Origin: Portulaca oleracea
Lineage: Eukaryota; Streptophyta; Magnoliopsida; Caryophyllales; Portulacaceae
Length of the DNA stretch: 64,000 nt
Direction: 5' to 3'
Assembly (NCBI GenBank): GCA_029582165.1
Contig: CM055891.1
Location: 32,404,832-32,468,831, forward strand
Under the pieces are notes generated by a model. The model saw only the letters and a program-made list of their open reading frames with translations. It ran no database searches and was not told where the DNA came from. Below are positions 22,732-35,386 of this stretch, piece after piece. Made by a program: the position numbers and the translations under genes. How positions within the stretch are numbered: position 1 is the stretch's first letter; the number at the start of each line of letters is the position of its first letter.

Positions 22732-22899
22732 CCTCCATCCCAAAATGTTTGTCAATTTGACTGAGTTTTGACCGTTGATCATTACTCACAAATTACAATA
22801 AGTTACAAATATGAAATTGACACCATTGTATTTTTATTTTTTAATAAGGTTTTTAATGGTCAAAACCTAGTCAAATTGACAAATATTTTGGGATGGAGG
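22732..22899. mobile_element. Stowaway-type MITE, 168 bp
   Basis: The ends CCTCCATCCCAAAATGTTTG and the inverted AAATATTTTGGGATGGAGG are near-perfect complements, flanked by TA on both sides. Confidence 0.85.
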
Positions 22900-23009
22900 T
22901 AGTACATTAATTAATTAGTAGTAAAATGAAAATGACAATAATTAGAATTACAAAACTGACAAATTAACAAAATAAAAAAATAATTATTGGAACAAATATT
23001 TCAGATGGA

Positions 23010-23715
23010 GACAGTATAAAGGGTGATTCTACCATAGTTGAAAGTTTTTTCAATTATGGTAGTTGAAATGTATAATTACTCTAAAATATTTCTATAAGAA
23101 AACCAAAATCAATATATATATTGATGAAAAAGCTCGTTACAATAAGTAATTCTATTTGTTGAGATATAAACTTTGACAAAATTTAATATTTTAAGGAGAT
23201 TCCATCATAGTAATTAACTTTTATTTAACTATCATATAAAGTTGAAAAACGTAAGCACCATTAATTCTACCCTAAAAATCAAATTAAATTAAAGTATATT
23301 GACAGAAGTATCTTGTTTTAACAGCTAATCGTATTTAGGAAGAAAATAATCTTTTTAATGGATTTGATTTATTTTTAATAAATTAATACTCCTTTCATTC
23401 TTCAATATCTGTCACTTCAAATACTTCTTTATTTTATGTAATATATGTCACTTTACGATTTCAATACAGTATTAATAACAATTTTCTAAATTAACCTCTT
23501 ACTTTTATCATTACAAATATAATTATATAACCAAAATAGAAATTTATCTCTTATTTTTATCATTTCCAATACAATTATCATTCTCAATACTATTTTCTTA
23601 ATATCTTTCCAAAACTCAAATTTGGCAATTATTGAAGAAATGAGGGAGTAGTTATCAAATTTTTAACTATGGTAGAATTTTCTATGGTAGAACTTTCATA
23701 GTATAAAAACTGGGT
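23010..23715. mobile_element. MITE with ACCATAG-type ends containing a nested Stowaway element
   Basis: TTCTACCATAGTTGAAAG at the left is matched by inverted ACTATGGTAGAA words near 23670-23700. At 23399-23648 a Stowaway-type element (CTCCTTTCATTCTTC ... GAAATGAGGGAG) flanked by TA is inserted. It belongs to the same subfamily as the nested element at 976-1235. Confidence 0.6.
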
Positions 23716-23925
23716 AGAAAGTTGGACTATCACTTCCCAGAAATTACATGGACATCTCCTCAGAGAGACGCAACCTTTAACTTAAAATTTTAAATTTTAT
23801 GAAATTCATTCATTCATATCTCCCCACAAACTTTTCATGATTATTCAAATATTATTGAATTCATATAAATGTTGATTTTTCCAATCATCTTCTAGAGTTG
23901 TGCGTGGGGCAACTTTTGTTCTAAC

Positions 23926-23930
23926 TACAT

Positions 23931-23965
<35 letters not shown>

Positions 23966-23968
23966 TCT
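23926..23968. repeat. ATTT microsatellite
   Basis: About ten tandem ATTT units. Confidence 0.9.
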
Positions 23969-24639
23969 ATTTTATTTGGTTTTAGGACCTTTTTATAGAT
24001 GTCTTTATCTTAGAGATAAGATGCCTGATTTTTCAACTGTTAGCTTTTCCAACTCAATCATTTTAACTATTCAAAACTCTTTGTCTAACATTCTATTTAT
24101 ATGAAAAATGTATTTACCTATCTAGCTATATATGGATTATTATACTTTCTTGTGCAAATGATCAAAATATTTCCACCTCTGTAATTTGAGGTCATGTTAT
24201 ATAGAGTGGTAGGATCAAGTTTGATTTGCTAAGGCCATGAAAGGTACGGATAAAATTTTGACTTTGATTTGAGTGTTTTTAGGGAATCATGTAAGGCAAA
24301 GTAAGGTTAGGCAAAGATAAACCTAATTTACCACTCTAAAGAATAGGGTCTCGATCAATTTAGTATGAGTTGAACTTTCTATCAATATATACTTCACATA
24401 GGTACTGATGTGCATAGCATAGGTATATACATATTATACCCAGAATATATCTATACAAACCGTAGTGGTCATGAAGTTATTGTTAATTAGCATAAAAATT
24501 ACTGTTGGATCTTCAATTATCAACTTAAATTTTCAATTGTGATTGTTATATATAATGTCAAAATCAAGTTACATGAGAGGTTTTAAGTTTGAATCTCAAT
24601 AGTCATATTTATCTATGCAAGGTTAGGGCCTCTCAAGTT

Positions 24640-24850
24640 GCAGGGTAAATTGTTTTTACCAGAATTTACCACTAAATTTATCAAAATTTACCAAAATTTA
24701 CCAAAATTTATCAAGCTTAAAAAACAATTTTTTTAAATTTTTTTTGATATAGTAGTGTAAATTTTCCATAAATTACCAAAATTTATCAAAAGTTACCAAA
24801 ATTTAACTTTTACCCAACTACTTTTTACCCATGAATTTTACACGCAAGAG
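24640..24850. mobile_element. Small MITE-like repeat, TTTACCAAAATTTA family (copy 1)
   Basis: It is built from tandem TTTACCAAAATTTATCAA words. Both ends carry CCCAACT or GGGTAAA signatures in inverted relation. Related segments occur at about 56035-56215 and 62045-62245. Confidence 0.5.
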
Positions 24851-25155
24851 GACATTTTTACTGACAAGTGTTGGTACATTATTCATAATAAAAGTTAAAA
24901 TTATGATAAAAACTAATTATTATTGATAAATGTTGATTTTTGTTTTCAACATTATAAGAGCCGCATTTTATTTTCAATATTGTGGTGCGTTTGCTCTATA
25001 TTTCAGCCCTACAAAAAGGGTTTAATTTATTGAATTGGTCAAATATATTAAGGGGGTAGGTTCATTGTTTCGTTGTTTTGTCATTTTTATTTCAGCCCTA
25101 CAAAAAGGGTTTAATTTGCAGTTTTTCTTTTTCTAAAAGTAAAATATGAATGAAT

Positions 25156-25501
25156 AAATTAGGATAATTGGATTCTAATAATCTCTCTTTATTATGAATG
25201 ATGGTGGGTAAATCTTTTTCACTTTGTATACGGTGAAAAAAAATAAAATTGGATTTGAGTGGACGCGAGTTGAGTGGCGGTATTCGGTGGTTTCTTGCCA
25301 TCGGCGACATTAAAGTCAACCCGGTCAAACACATGGTCAACGCCATGTCAAGAAACCACCGTCACCGCCAATAACTCGCTTGCCCACTCAAATCCAATTT
25401 TATTTTATTTTGGTCCACCAGAATACAAAGTGAAAGTACGGTCCACCATTGTCCAATTAGTGAAAGTAGGGATTATTAGAATCCAACTATCCGAATAAAT
25501 T
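25156..25501. mobile_element. Foldback element with arms of about 150 bp
   Basis: The left arm (about 25156-25305) is the reverse complement of the right arm (about 25350-25501). Shared blocks include TTGGATTCTAATAATC, AAAATTGGATTTGAGTGG and GGTGGTTTCTTG. The unpaired core is about 40 bp. Two direct repeats of CAGCCCTACAAAAAGGGTTT lie just outside on the left (about 25005 and 25093). This is a MULE-type foldback or MITE by structure. Confidence 0.65.
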
Positions 25502-25940
25502 AAACTGAAATGTTTGCATGCATTGCTGCTTCTCCGTACGAAGTAGATAAGAATTTGCAAAAATTATGTTCAACTCGAATATTGCTTTTTTAATGTTAAT
25601 TAAGTTTTTTTAATAAAACTGTCACTCCTCAATGGGATCAATTGTTATAACTTATGACTAGATAATCATACAAAATTATTATGACTAGATCTCTTGTCCA
25701 TTTTGTAAGAAATATATTTTGGTCTAACAATCGAGTACACTCGATGACCGGCACTTTAGTAGATTAAGACATATGATTGGAGGCTTGGAGCTGGTCATCT
25801 TTGATTTTCACACAATGTCGAAATAAAATTGAATTTAAATTTAATCAGTTATAGTCGGACTTCAAGAATCTGAAGTGAAATAATGAATGATTGGATTATT
25901 TTTTGGGTTAAGTGGTGGGCCAAGTTATTATTATTACAGC

Positions 25941-26130
25941 GTGATATCAGTCGAGGTTGATGTTGGGGTCGCGTCCGCAATTGTCTGCGTCTCGTGGTGA
26001 GAGGGGCGTGTTGAGTTGTCCTACATCGGCCTTTGACACCCATATTGTGGTGTTTATAATGGCTTGGGTGCCTCAACCTCCTAAGCTAGCTTTTGGGGTT
26101 GAATTGGGCTCAAGTCTATTATTTCACGCA
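25941..26130 (+). mobile_element. Second copy of the TRIM family, 3' LTR plus internal domain
   Basis: GTGATATCAG at about 25941 (primer-binding-site remnant) leads through a 57-bp interior resembling the reverse complement of 11145-11206 (shared TTGTCTGCG and TCTCGTGGTGAG). It enters an LTR at 26009, TGTTGAGTTGTCCTACATCGG, which ends near 26128 with TTATTTCAC. A badly eroded 5' LTR can be followed upstream for about 50 bp only. Confidence 0.65.
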
Positions 26131-26998
26131 GAGGCAAAATGAAAATTTAGGAATCCAGACTTTCAACAATGATTTACCTTTTATATTAATTTTCAGCATT
26201 TTTTTTTTCAATTTTTTTACTTTTACAATCCAATCATACTTAATCGGGGCATAATCTGGTCGAAGACAAGTACCTTTAAATCCGCTCTGATTATATTCAG
26301 AGTCGAGTTTTTTTTAATCAGATTCGGATCAATTCAATTTTGTTTCTTGAATTTGAATTTGATTTGCTTCAAATTTGGATATATATATATATATATAATA
26401 TATAATATAATATAACTTCTAGAATAAGTGAGTAGTCAATAGTGCATGATTGCAAGGGATATTCATAAAATTATTGGAAGTTCTAAAGTGATATTTTTAT
26501 TTTTATTTGATTTGTATATAGACAAAGTCTTGAACGCGTTTATTCATCAAACCATGAAGACTACATTTTATTTATCGCTTTAAATATGGTGAGAGATTCT
26601 GTATTCTTGAAAACTATTCCATCTAACAAAGATTTGATTTTGGAATTAGACCACAACCACAAACTTTTCATTCATTCATGCAAAATAAATGCAGTGATAG
26701 AATCCAAATATCCTATGTAATTTGTTTGACCAATATTCAAGCTAGCTTTGAATGTAGTTTCCTCTAGGACTTGACATGAGTGATGAGTGTGTCCTTTTCT
26801 TCTCCCTCACCATAAGTCATGGATTTCAAGGATTTTAATTCATTAATCTTTGAGGTCAATTTTTTTACTTTGATTATGTTGAAAACTTGTTTTTTTCAAC
26901 TCGTTGTAAGTAAAATAGTGTGAAATAATGTTGAAGAGTGTTGATTGATGATATGTTGATTAGTGTTGACGAATATTAATTAATGCAGATGACTATAA

Positions 26999-27204
26999 GG
27001 CGGTTGGTATAGTGTGGAAATGATATAGTATGGTGAAATCGTGGAAATGCGTTAAGGTGTGGAATAATATGATAAAATTTGTAGACAATATGATTGATGT
27101 GGTTAGTGAGGAGAGAGAAAAGTGAGGAGATATATTGATAATTATTGTAATAGTAAAAGAGTTGTGGTACTGCACCGCACCTCCCCGTACAAAAGAATGA
27201 CGCC
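26999..27204. mobile_element. PIF/Harbinger-type MITE, family H (copy 4) with TAA duplication
   Basis: The ends are GGCGGTTGGTATAGTGTGG and the inverted CCGTACAAAAGAATGACGCC, flanked by TAA at 26996-26998 and 27205-27207. The interior carries the family's GTGG and GCGGT tracts. Confidence 0.7.
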
Positions 27205-27399
27205 TAAATTGTACTCACATTTTTAAATAATTTACTTTCAGGCTTTTTAGGGTCTAGTTTTACTCAACAATGTCTAATGTAATATTTTACTAAAAATTAA
27301 ATTTTATACTTTATTTTTTATTACATATGAATCAAAGTGATATTACTCACATTAGTTTTCCTATTTTGTATCAAATATTTTACAATATTTTTTTTTAAA

Positions 27400-27572
27400 T
27401 TGTTAAGTCGAACCACCCAGTAGGTTCCCTATCTCAGGGAAGGCAAAATGGGTCCACCAACCCTTGAGGAAGGGGGAAACCAGGCATACACACGCCTGTT
27501 GCTGCTTCTAAAAATCAATCTCGAAACCTATGGATTACCACAGTGCAACAGGTATCACTTGAGCTAAGACCT
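27400..27572 (-). mobile_element. tRNA-derived SINE
   Basis: On the minus strand the head reads GGTCTTAGCTCAAGTGATAC, matching a pol III A box, followed about 30 bases later by GGTTTCGAGATTGA, matching a B box. The tail ends in an A-rich stretch seen as T-rich sequence near 27388-27400. A target duplication was not resolved. Confidence 0.65.
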
Positions 27573-28709
27573 TATCAGTTAAGTTAGTTAATGTTGTTGA
27601 ATGATTCTTATAAGTATTCATACAAGATTTTATAAGACTAATTAGCCTTCAAATTATTTAACATTATCGCCAATTAGAGGGTAAGACGTCATGTTTTTGG
27701 ACCAACTTTCATCAGTTAAGTTTGTTAATGTTGTCACTTATTTGTCATATTCTTCTACTAACTTTCTTTCTAATTGTTGATAATATTGTATAATTCATCA
27801 ATTCAGTAAGAGTGGTATCATCCAAAATTCCAAATACATATTTTTGGATGAGATTGTTTTTCTCTGGGGGAATATTTGGTTGGGTTATTTTCTTTAAAAA
27901 AATGGACAATTTTTTGAAGTCGGACAATTTTCTTACATCTGTTTGTATTTAATGGAGGGAAAAATTTGATATGTAGCTCAAACTCTACAAGAAAGTTTTC
28001 CCCAAAGGTATTAAAAAAAATTCGAGATTCCTACCAAATGCATTGGAGGAAAGTTTGGATAATGGTTTTCCATTAGATTAATGGAATCAATTTTCCAAAG
28101 ACTATGGACAAACTCACTTTTTTTAAGAATTATTTATTATACTGTAAATGTTCAAACAAATAAAGTCGAATCTTACTCGTAATACTAAAGATGACTTATT
28201 TCTCACTCTTAGGATAAACTTTAATATATTCATTCAAGAGTAACTTCGGTCACAATGATTATATTTGATCACATATTCAAACCCAGGTCTCAAGATGAAA
28301 TTACCATTAGATAAATATTTATTACTAGCCAATATGTAAACACAGGTCAAGTCAGAGCCAACAAGGCCGATGTTGAGTTAACACGAGTTGTGTTCTCCTC
28401 GACAAGTTGTCGTTGAGTTTTGTCTCGTAATACGACCCATGTCGCTCAATTAGCATGGGTGTGTTGGCACTCATTTTGAAACTCAATTGTACCTCTTTAT
28501 TTGTTTTACTTTTTTTCGATTATTGAAAGTCCAAATTTAAAAGTTCACAAAATACAGCAAACCGCAAAACAAACAGCAAACAACCAATTTCAAAGGATAC
28601 AGGTTACAATCAAACACTGTTAAACAAAAACTACACAGCAAGGATGTTCGCACCCACAACAACCAAAATACCTTCACAACTCAATCATGAAGTCGAAAGA
28701 TCCATAACT

Positions 28710-29035
28710 TCAACTTGATAGGTCATTGAGAAATCGTACGCCTATATCATTGCTAATAATCGCAACCCTTCGTTCTATTTCAGCATCAATATCGTCAAGA
28801 TTGTCATCTTTCAACATGTTCGTACGCTTAGCCATTCTAACCTTCTGACCATTCTTTTGACCACGAACAGATCTACAAGTTGCTTCTCTGACAAGCTGCC
28901 ACCTAGATTTCATCAACATCTACTACTTTCGCTTACCTCTGGCTTTACCCTTCGAAACCTCAAAGATGGAATTCTTAAGATAAGCAAGTAAGTCACGTCC
29001 TGATCTCAACAAGCGCACCCTAATTTATGTTCTTG
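28710..29035 (-). pseudogene. Decayed copy of an unidentified coding sequence (copy A)
   Basis: About 100 codons on the minus strand read through RDLLA, NSIFEVSKGKARGKR, two stop codons, then KSRWQLVREATCRSVRG, KVRMAKRT and LDDIDAEIERR, ending after DIGVRFLNDLSS. The same protein is encoded at 58945-59250 on the plus strand, with about half the residues identical. The product would be basic in its first half and acidic in its second. I do not recognise the family. The shared C-terminal stop position suggests both are 3' portions of one gene or element. Confidence 0.6.
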
Positions 29036-29676
29036 ATATAATCTCTACAGACAATGAATTCATTTGATGTTTCCCATTCATGAATTCCCTTAACCCATGG
29101 GCCAACGAATATGCTATTGCATTTTTTGAGCCCATTTATCACACAGCACCTCCTACGCGATTATGAATTTCTGATCTATTGATGTATATTTCATAGTGTT
29201 GTAATTAATTAACTTGGTGTTTAAATGTCTTCATTTATTTTTTATTTATAATTTGCTCATCACTATAAATTTATCATAAAAAACATTGAAACACACATTT
29301 AACATAAAGTTGATTAACAAGGGTTTTGCATTCTGATAAAAGTTTTTTAATATCCCTCGATAAATTACCCGTTGCAAATATATTCTAAAATATTCAATTT
29401 TCTAACATGTTTTAGTCTTCCTCTATTAATTGGTTGTGTTGTACATGTTTTAGTCCTAGTTTACAATTCTTACATCAAACTAACTTTAACTTTAGCCAAA
29501 TTGGGTGGAGTGGCATTATACTTGGGGTTGGTCCGGCATCTCAATGTCCTAACCAGGATCAAACTCTGCACTTGGAGAGTCTGCGTTAAGTCAGGCAATC
29601 CACTCGCCGCCTATTTCAAAGAAAGTTCAATGAGTCTATCAGCCAATAGGAGAAGAGGAAAAACAAGCATGCACAT

Positions 29677-29952
29677 AGTGTTGGCAAAATTTCATCCGAC
29701 TCGAATTACTCAAATTGTCCGACCCGAAAAAAACCGAATCTAAACATAGATTTTTTGTCTGAATTTTTATATTAACCGAATATTTGGACATAAAATTTCT
29801 CTTTTTTCTATTGCCCGAACCCGATTTTTGTTTTGTCCGAATTGTCCGACCCGGTTTGACCCGAAATAAAACCGGGTCCAGACATGTATTTCTTGTCCAA
29901 ATTTTGACATTATTCGACCCAAATTTATCCGAACTCGATTTTTTGACAGCGC
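29677..29952. mobile_element. MITE of the GTCCGAATTGTCCGAC family with 11-bp target duplication
   Basis: AGCATGCACAT occurs exactly at 29666-29676 and 29953-29963. The element begins AGTGTTGGCAAAATTTC and ends with TTTTTTGACAGCGC, imperfect inverted ends. The interior repeats the words CCGAATTGTCCGACCCG and TTGTCCGAA. A duplication of 9-11 bp is typical of Mutator-like elements. Confidence 0.7.
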
Positions 29953-30461
29953 AGCATGCACATTTATTACTGCTTTCAAAAATCGATCTCACGGACTGTG
30001 CAATATCACAGCCAATAGGAGAAGGGGAAAAGCTTATTGGTAAGGGCTTGGTAATGTACATTGGGTGGATCCAATGTGAAATTCTGAAAAGTGACATATG
30101 CAGAACTTATGAAAGATCACATTGAACCGAGAAATGATGTTTGATCAAAGACATAAGCACCATTTCAGACTATACCAGCATCTTTCCACTGCTAACGTTT
30201 TACTATATCATTCATTCATTCATGCACTTAAATTATATAGACACAGCTCAATACCCAACCCTGCTACTGAGCAACAAAACAGCACCAAACTAGCCATAGC
30301 TCGATCCCTGCATCAACCAGTTTTTCGACGCATTTACACCCAAACATCAAACACTAACACCACCAGCACACGATAATTCCACTACCAAAACACACACAGC
30401 TCGCACGCCACAACCACTTCGATAATCCGAAACCAGTCCGAACCAACGCTTACGAAGCAGC

Positions 30462-32644
<2,183 letters not shown>

Positions 32645-32725
32645 CTTGAAACGAAAGAGTAAGAAACACGAAGAACGATTTCCGAAATATTTCGCTCTTA
32701 TCACAGAAAATATATGCAGATAGAA
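32645..32725 (-). other. Non-coding first exon (5' UTR) of the polyubiquitin gene
   Basis: It ends at the donor CAAG|GTGAG. The start is inferred from the TATA box about 30 bp upstream. Confidence 0.6.
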
Positions 32726-32748
32726 AAAAGAGATGAAAGAGCGAGGGC

Positions 32749-32755
32749 TTTTATA
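32749..32755 (-). promoter_or_regulatory. TATA box of the polyubiquitin gene
   Basis: TATAAAA within CTCTATAAAAGCCC on the minus strand, a strong plant core promoter match, about 100 bp before the leader-intron donor. Confidence 0.7.
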
Positions 32756-33175
32756 GAGTAGGCAAAGGCGGTTGTAGTTGTCGTCAAAAGGTGAATTAAT
32801 CACCGCCGTCCACGTGGTAGAAAAATGGTTCGATCTGATGTGATATGATCAGGAGAAAAAAGGAAAAGAAATGTAGAATGCCCCAGAAAATCTATGCAAT
32901 ATTACATGTTTTTGTAAGATGTGCTCTACTGGTATCGTTTATTTTTAATAATGTAATTGTTCATTTATATTTATATATTATTCATTTTTAATAATATAAT
33001 TGTTCATTTATATATGTCTATTATTCACATCTAATAACATAGTTATTCACTCATACTTACCCGACACACATGGTCTTATATATATTAAAAAAATCGAAAA
33101 TGATAAACATCTTGCTGCAAGATGGCTCTTAAGCATCTTGCATCGAAAATGATTAAAAAAATCGAAAATGATAAA

Positions 33176-33322
33176 CATTCTTTTATGCGTTAACGCACTC
33201 AAACGCAAGTCAACTTACCGCAACTCTACCGTAACATAATGCAAATTACCATTACTTTTTAACTATTTCCACCGCAACGCAAATGCAAACACAACGCAAA
33301 CGCAACACACAAAAGAACGGGC
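33176..33322. mobile_element. PIF/Harbinger-type MITE, family H (short GCGTT variant)
   Basis: The right end is CAAAAGAACGGGC followed by TAA. The left end is ATTCTTTTATGCGTTAACGC. The interior is made of CGCAAACGCAA words. The same variant appears at 46672-46870. Confidence 0.55.
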
Positions 33323-33994
33323 TAAATCACTAATAAAACTAAATGTAAGTACATTTAAATCATTATAAAGGTATGTTTCATTACTTTGAGGGTTGTTATA
33401 ACCTATAAACAATATAAAAATATTTATTTATTTATATTTTTTCTTAAATATAAAACTATGCATAAAATGTTCATTTTTTACTATGATTGATAAAATTAAC
33501 TATTATTTATATTTTTTGACTTAGCAAATAAATATTATAATCTTGTAGTTGATAAATATACATAGTTATTAGAGAAAATATTATTAAAAGTTAACAAAAT
33601 ATAAAATATAGATAATTCAAGATGGTTATTATCCATCTTGAGGCAAGATGTATATCATGGTCCATTAAAAAAAATCTAACCTTTTGAGTTGTAGGATAAA
33701 CGGCAAAAAAAAAAAGGAAAAGAAACTGTACGGTGGAGTACGAATGGACAAGAGAGTGTGCTTCGTTAGTGAGATCATAGTAGATATCTCTGGAACTATG
33801 CCGATTTTTTTTTTTTAAATTATTCAATCACTTTATTTAGGGAAAATGACAACAAAAAAGAAGTGGAGTAAATTGGACAGGAAATCTAACAACGTTACGG
33901 CTTGCGTTATGCCACAAGCCTAAAGTAACAAAGTTAACCTACGCATGTGTGTTATCGACCAATATAGTTATTAAAATCTCAATCCTAATTTATA

Positions 33995-34288
33995 CTCTCC
34001 CGTTCCATATTAATTGACACTTAAACTAACTTTTTTGTTTCAAAATAATTGTCACTTTCCATTTCCCAATACCTAGTTTAATTATTTTAACTTTAATAAT
34101 TATGTTAACTTTTTATTTTTCCAATCAATAAAAACTAATCATACTCACATTCTCTCACTACCTACACTTTGATATTCGAAAAAACACCTTGGAAAATAGT
34201 ACTATTTAATCATGAGGGTAGTTTTTTTAGTTAAACATTGGTATGTGAAAAATTTTGAAATGTGTCAATTAATATGGAACGGAAGGAG
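33995..34288. mobile_element. Stowaway-type MITE
   Basis: The ends are CTCTCCCGTTCCATATTAAT and the inverted ATTAATATGGAACGGAAGGAG with TA on both sides. It appears to split an older GTTRTTAAAATC element whose halves lie at 33966-33992 and 34291-34320. Confidence 0.8.
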
Positions 34289-34299
34289 TAATTCTATAA

Positions 34300-35386
34300 T
34301 TTCATAATTTAAAATTCTCCAAATATATGCAATGTATATCCGCAATTTCTCCAAAGCCGTGCCTATGTTCATACCCGTTTACGCATTTACCCATTAGCCA
34401 TTGAGTTTCGAAATTAAAACACATCCAGCCATAACCGTCGGATTTTGAGAAATGCATATTGCTAGTCTTATGATTTTTGTCCGGGTACATTCATAAACCA
34501 CAAAGCACAAACTCAAACAAAGCCGAATAAGATATAATATTTGTTCTTTGAATTGGCAACTCTTTTCAATTCAATCTAGTCCAATCCAATCCCAAAAAAA
34601 CATCCTCTCTAAAAACAAAATTCCCCAAAAAAACATCACAACTCATTCGATCCAATCCAATCTAATCCATCCAAACATCATTTTATTCAATCCAAAGAAC
34701 AGGGCCGTAAACTGTAACCTGAACACAGCCATATACCACAAACTCGAATCGATCCAAACAAGATCAACCGGTCAAATGGCACTTATCCCACCTATAAAAG
34801 AGGTGCATGGCGTCAATTTATGCACATAATGCTAATGACTATGTCTAACACCAAACGTACAACGGATAATGCTAATGACTATGTCTAACACGGCTACGTC
34901 TTCTCTGCTCACTCTGGCTGATTTCGTAGATCATATAACCAACAGTTGAATGCAAACAGTCGGACAACAGATGAACCGAGGGATGCGGATTAATCAAGAA
35001 TACAAATACTAGCGGAGTGACTATTTTAACAAATAACAATAATGATGATGACAATGCTCGAGGAAAAAGGGGTTAAAAACACTGTAACGAGAGAGCGACA
35101 GGAGAAAATAAACAAATTACAGACTTATGCCTCACAACATTTCAACATTTGACAAATATTCCGGCCCATAAATGTCTAGTGCACAATCTGTGGAATCCTT
35201 GAGCCAAAGCAAAAATTTTCGCTAGCAATACCGGATACTGATGCAGGAGGGGAAAACCAAATCACTGTACATGAGGGGGCGGGCCATTGCCGCCCCTCTT
35301 TTTTCTTACAGATCGACATATTTCCTGGAAGATTGGAGCACATTCGGGATTGGATCGATTCAAGGCGGGCAGTTCCGACATTGTGA
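34300..35386. other. Intergenic DNA and probable CUL1 3' untranslated region
   Basis: No separate gene is recognised. A 27-bp direct repeat (ATAATGCTAATGACTATGTC) occurs near 34827 and 34868. The last 200-300 bases before the CUL1 stop codon are likely its 3' UTR, although no polyadenylation site was fixed. Confidence 0.4.

Noticed and set aside
29639..30125. Frames of 110-150 codons on both strands
   Set aside because: They run through the GTCCGAATTGTCCGAC MITE. The reading frames on opposite strands are equally open and no motif is present.
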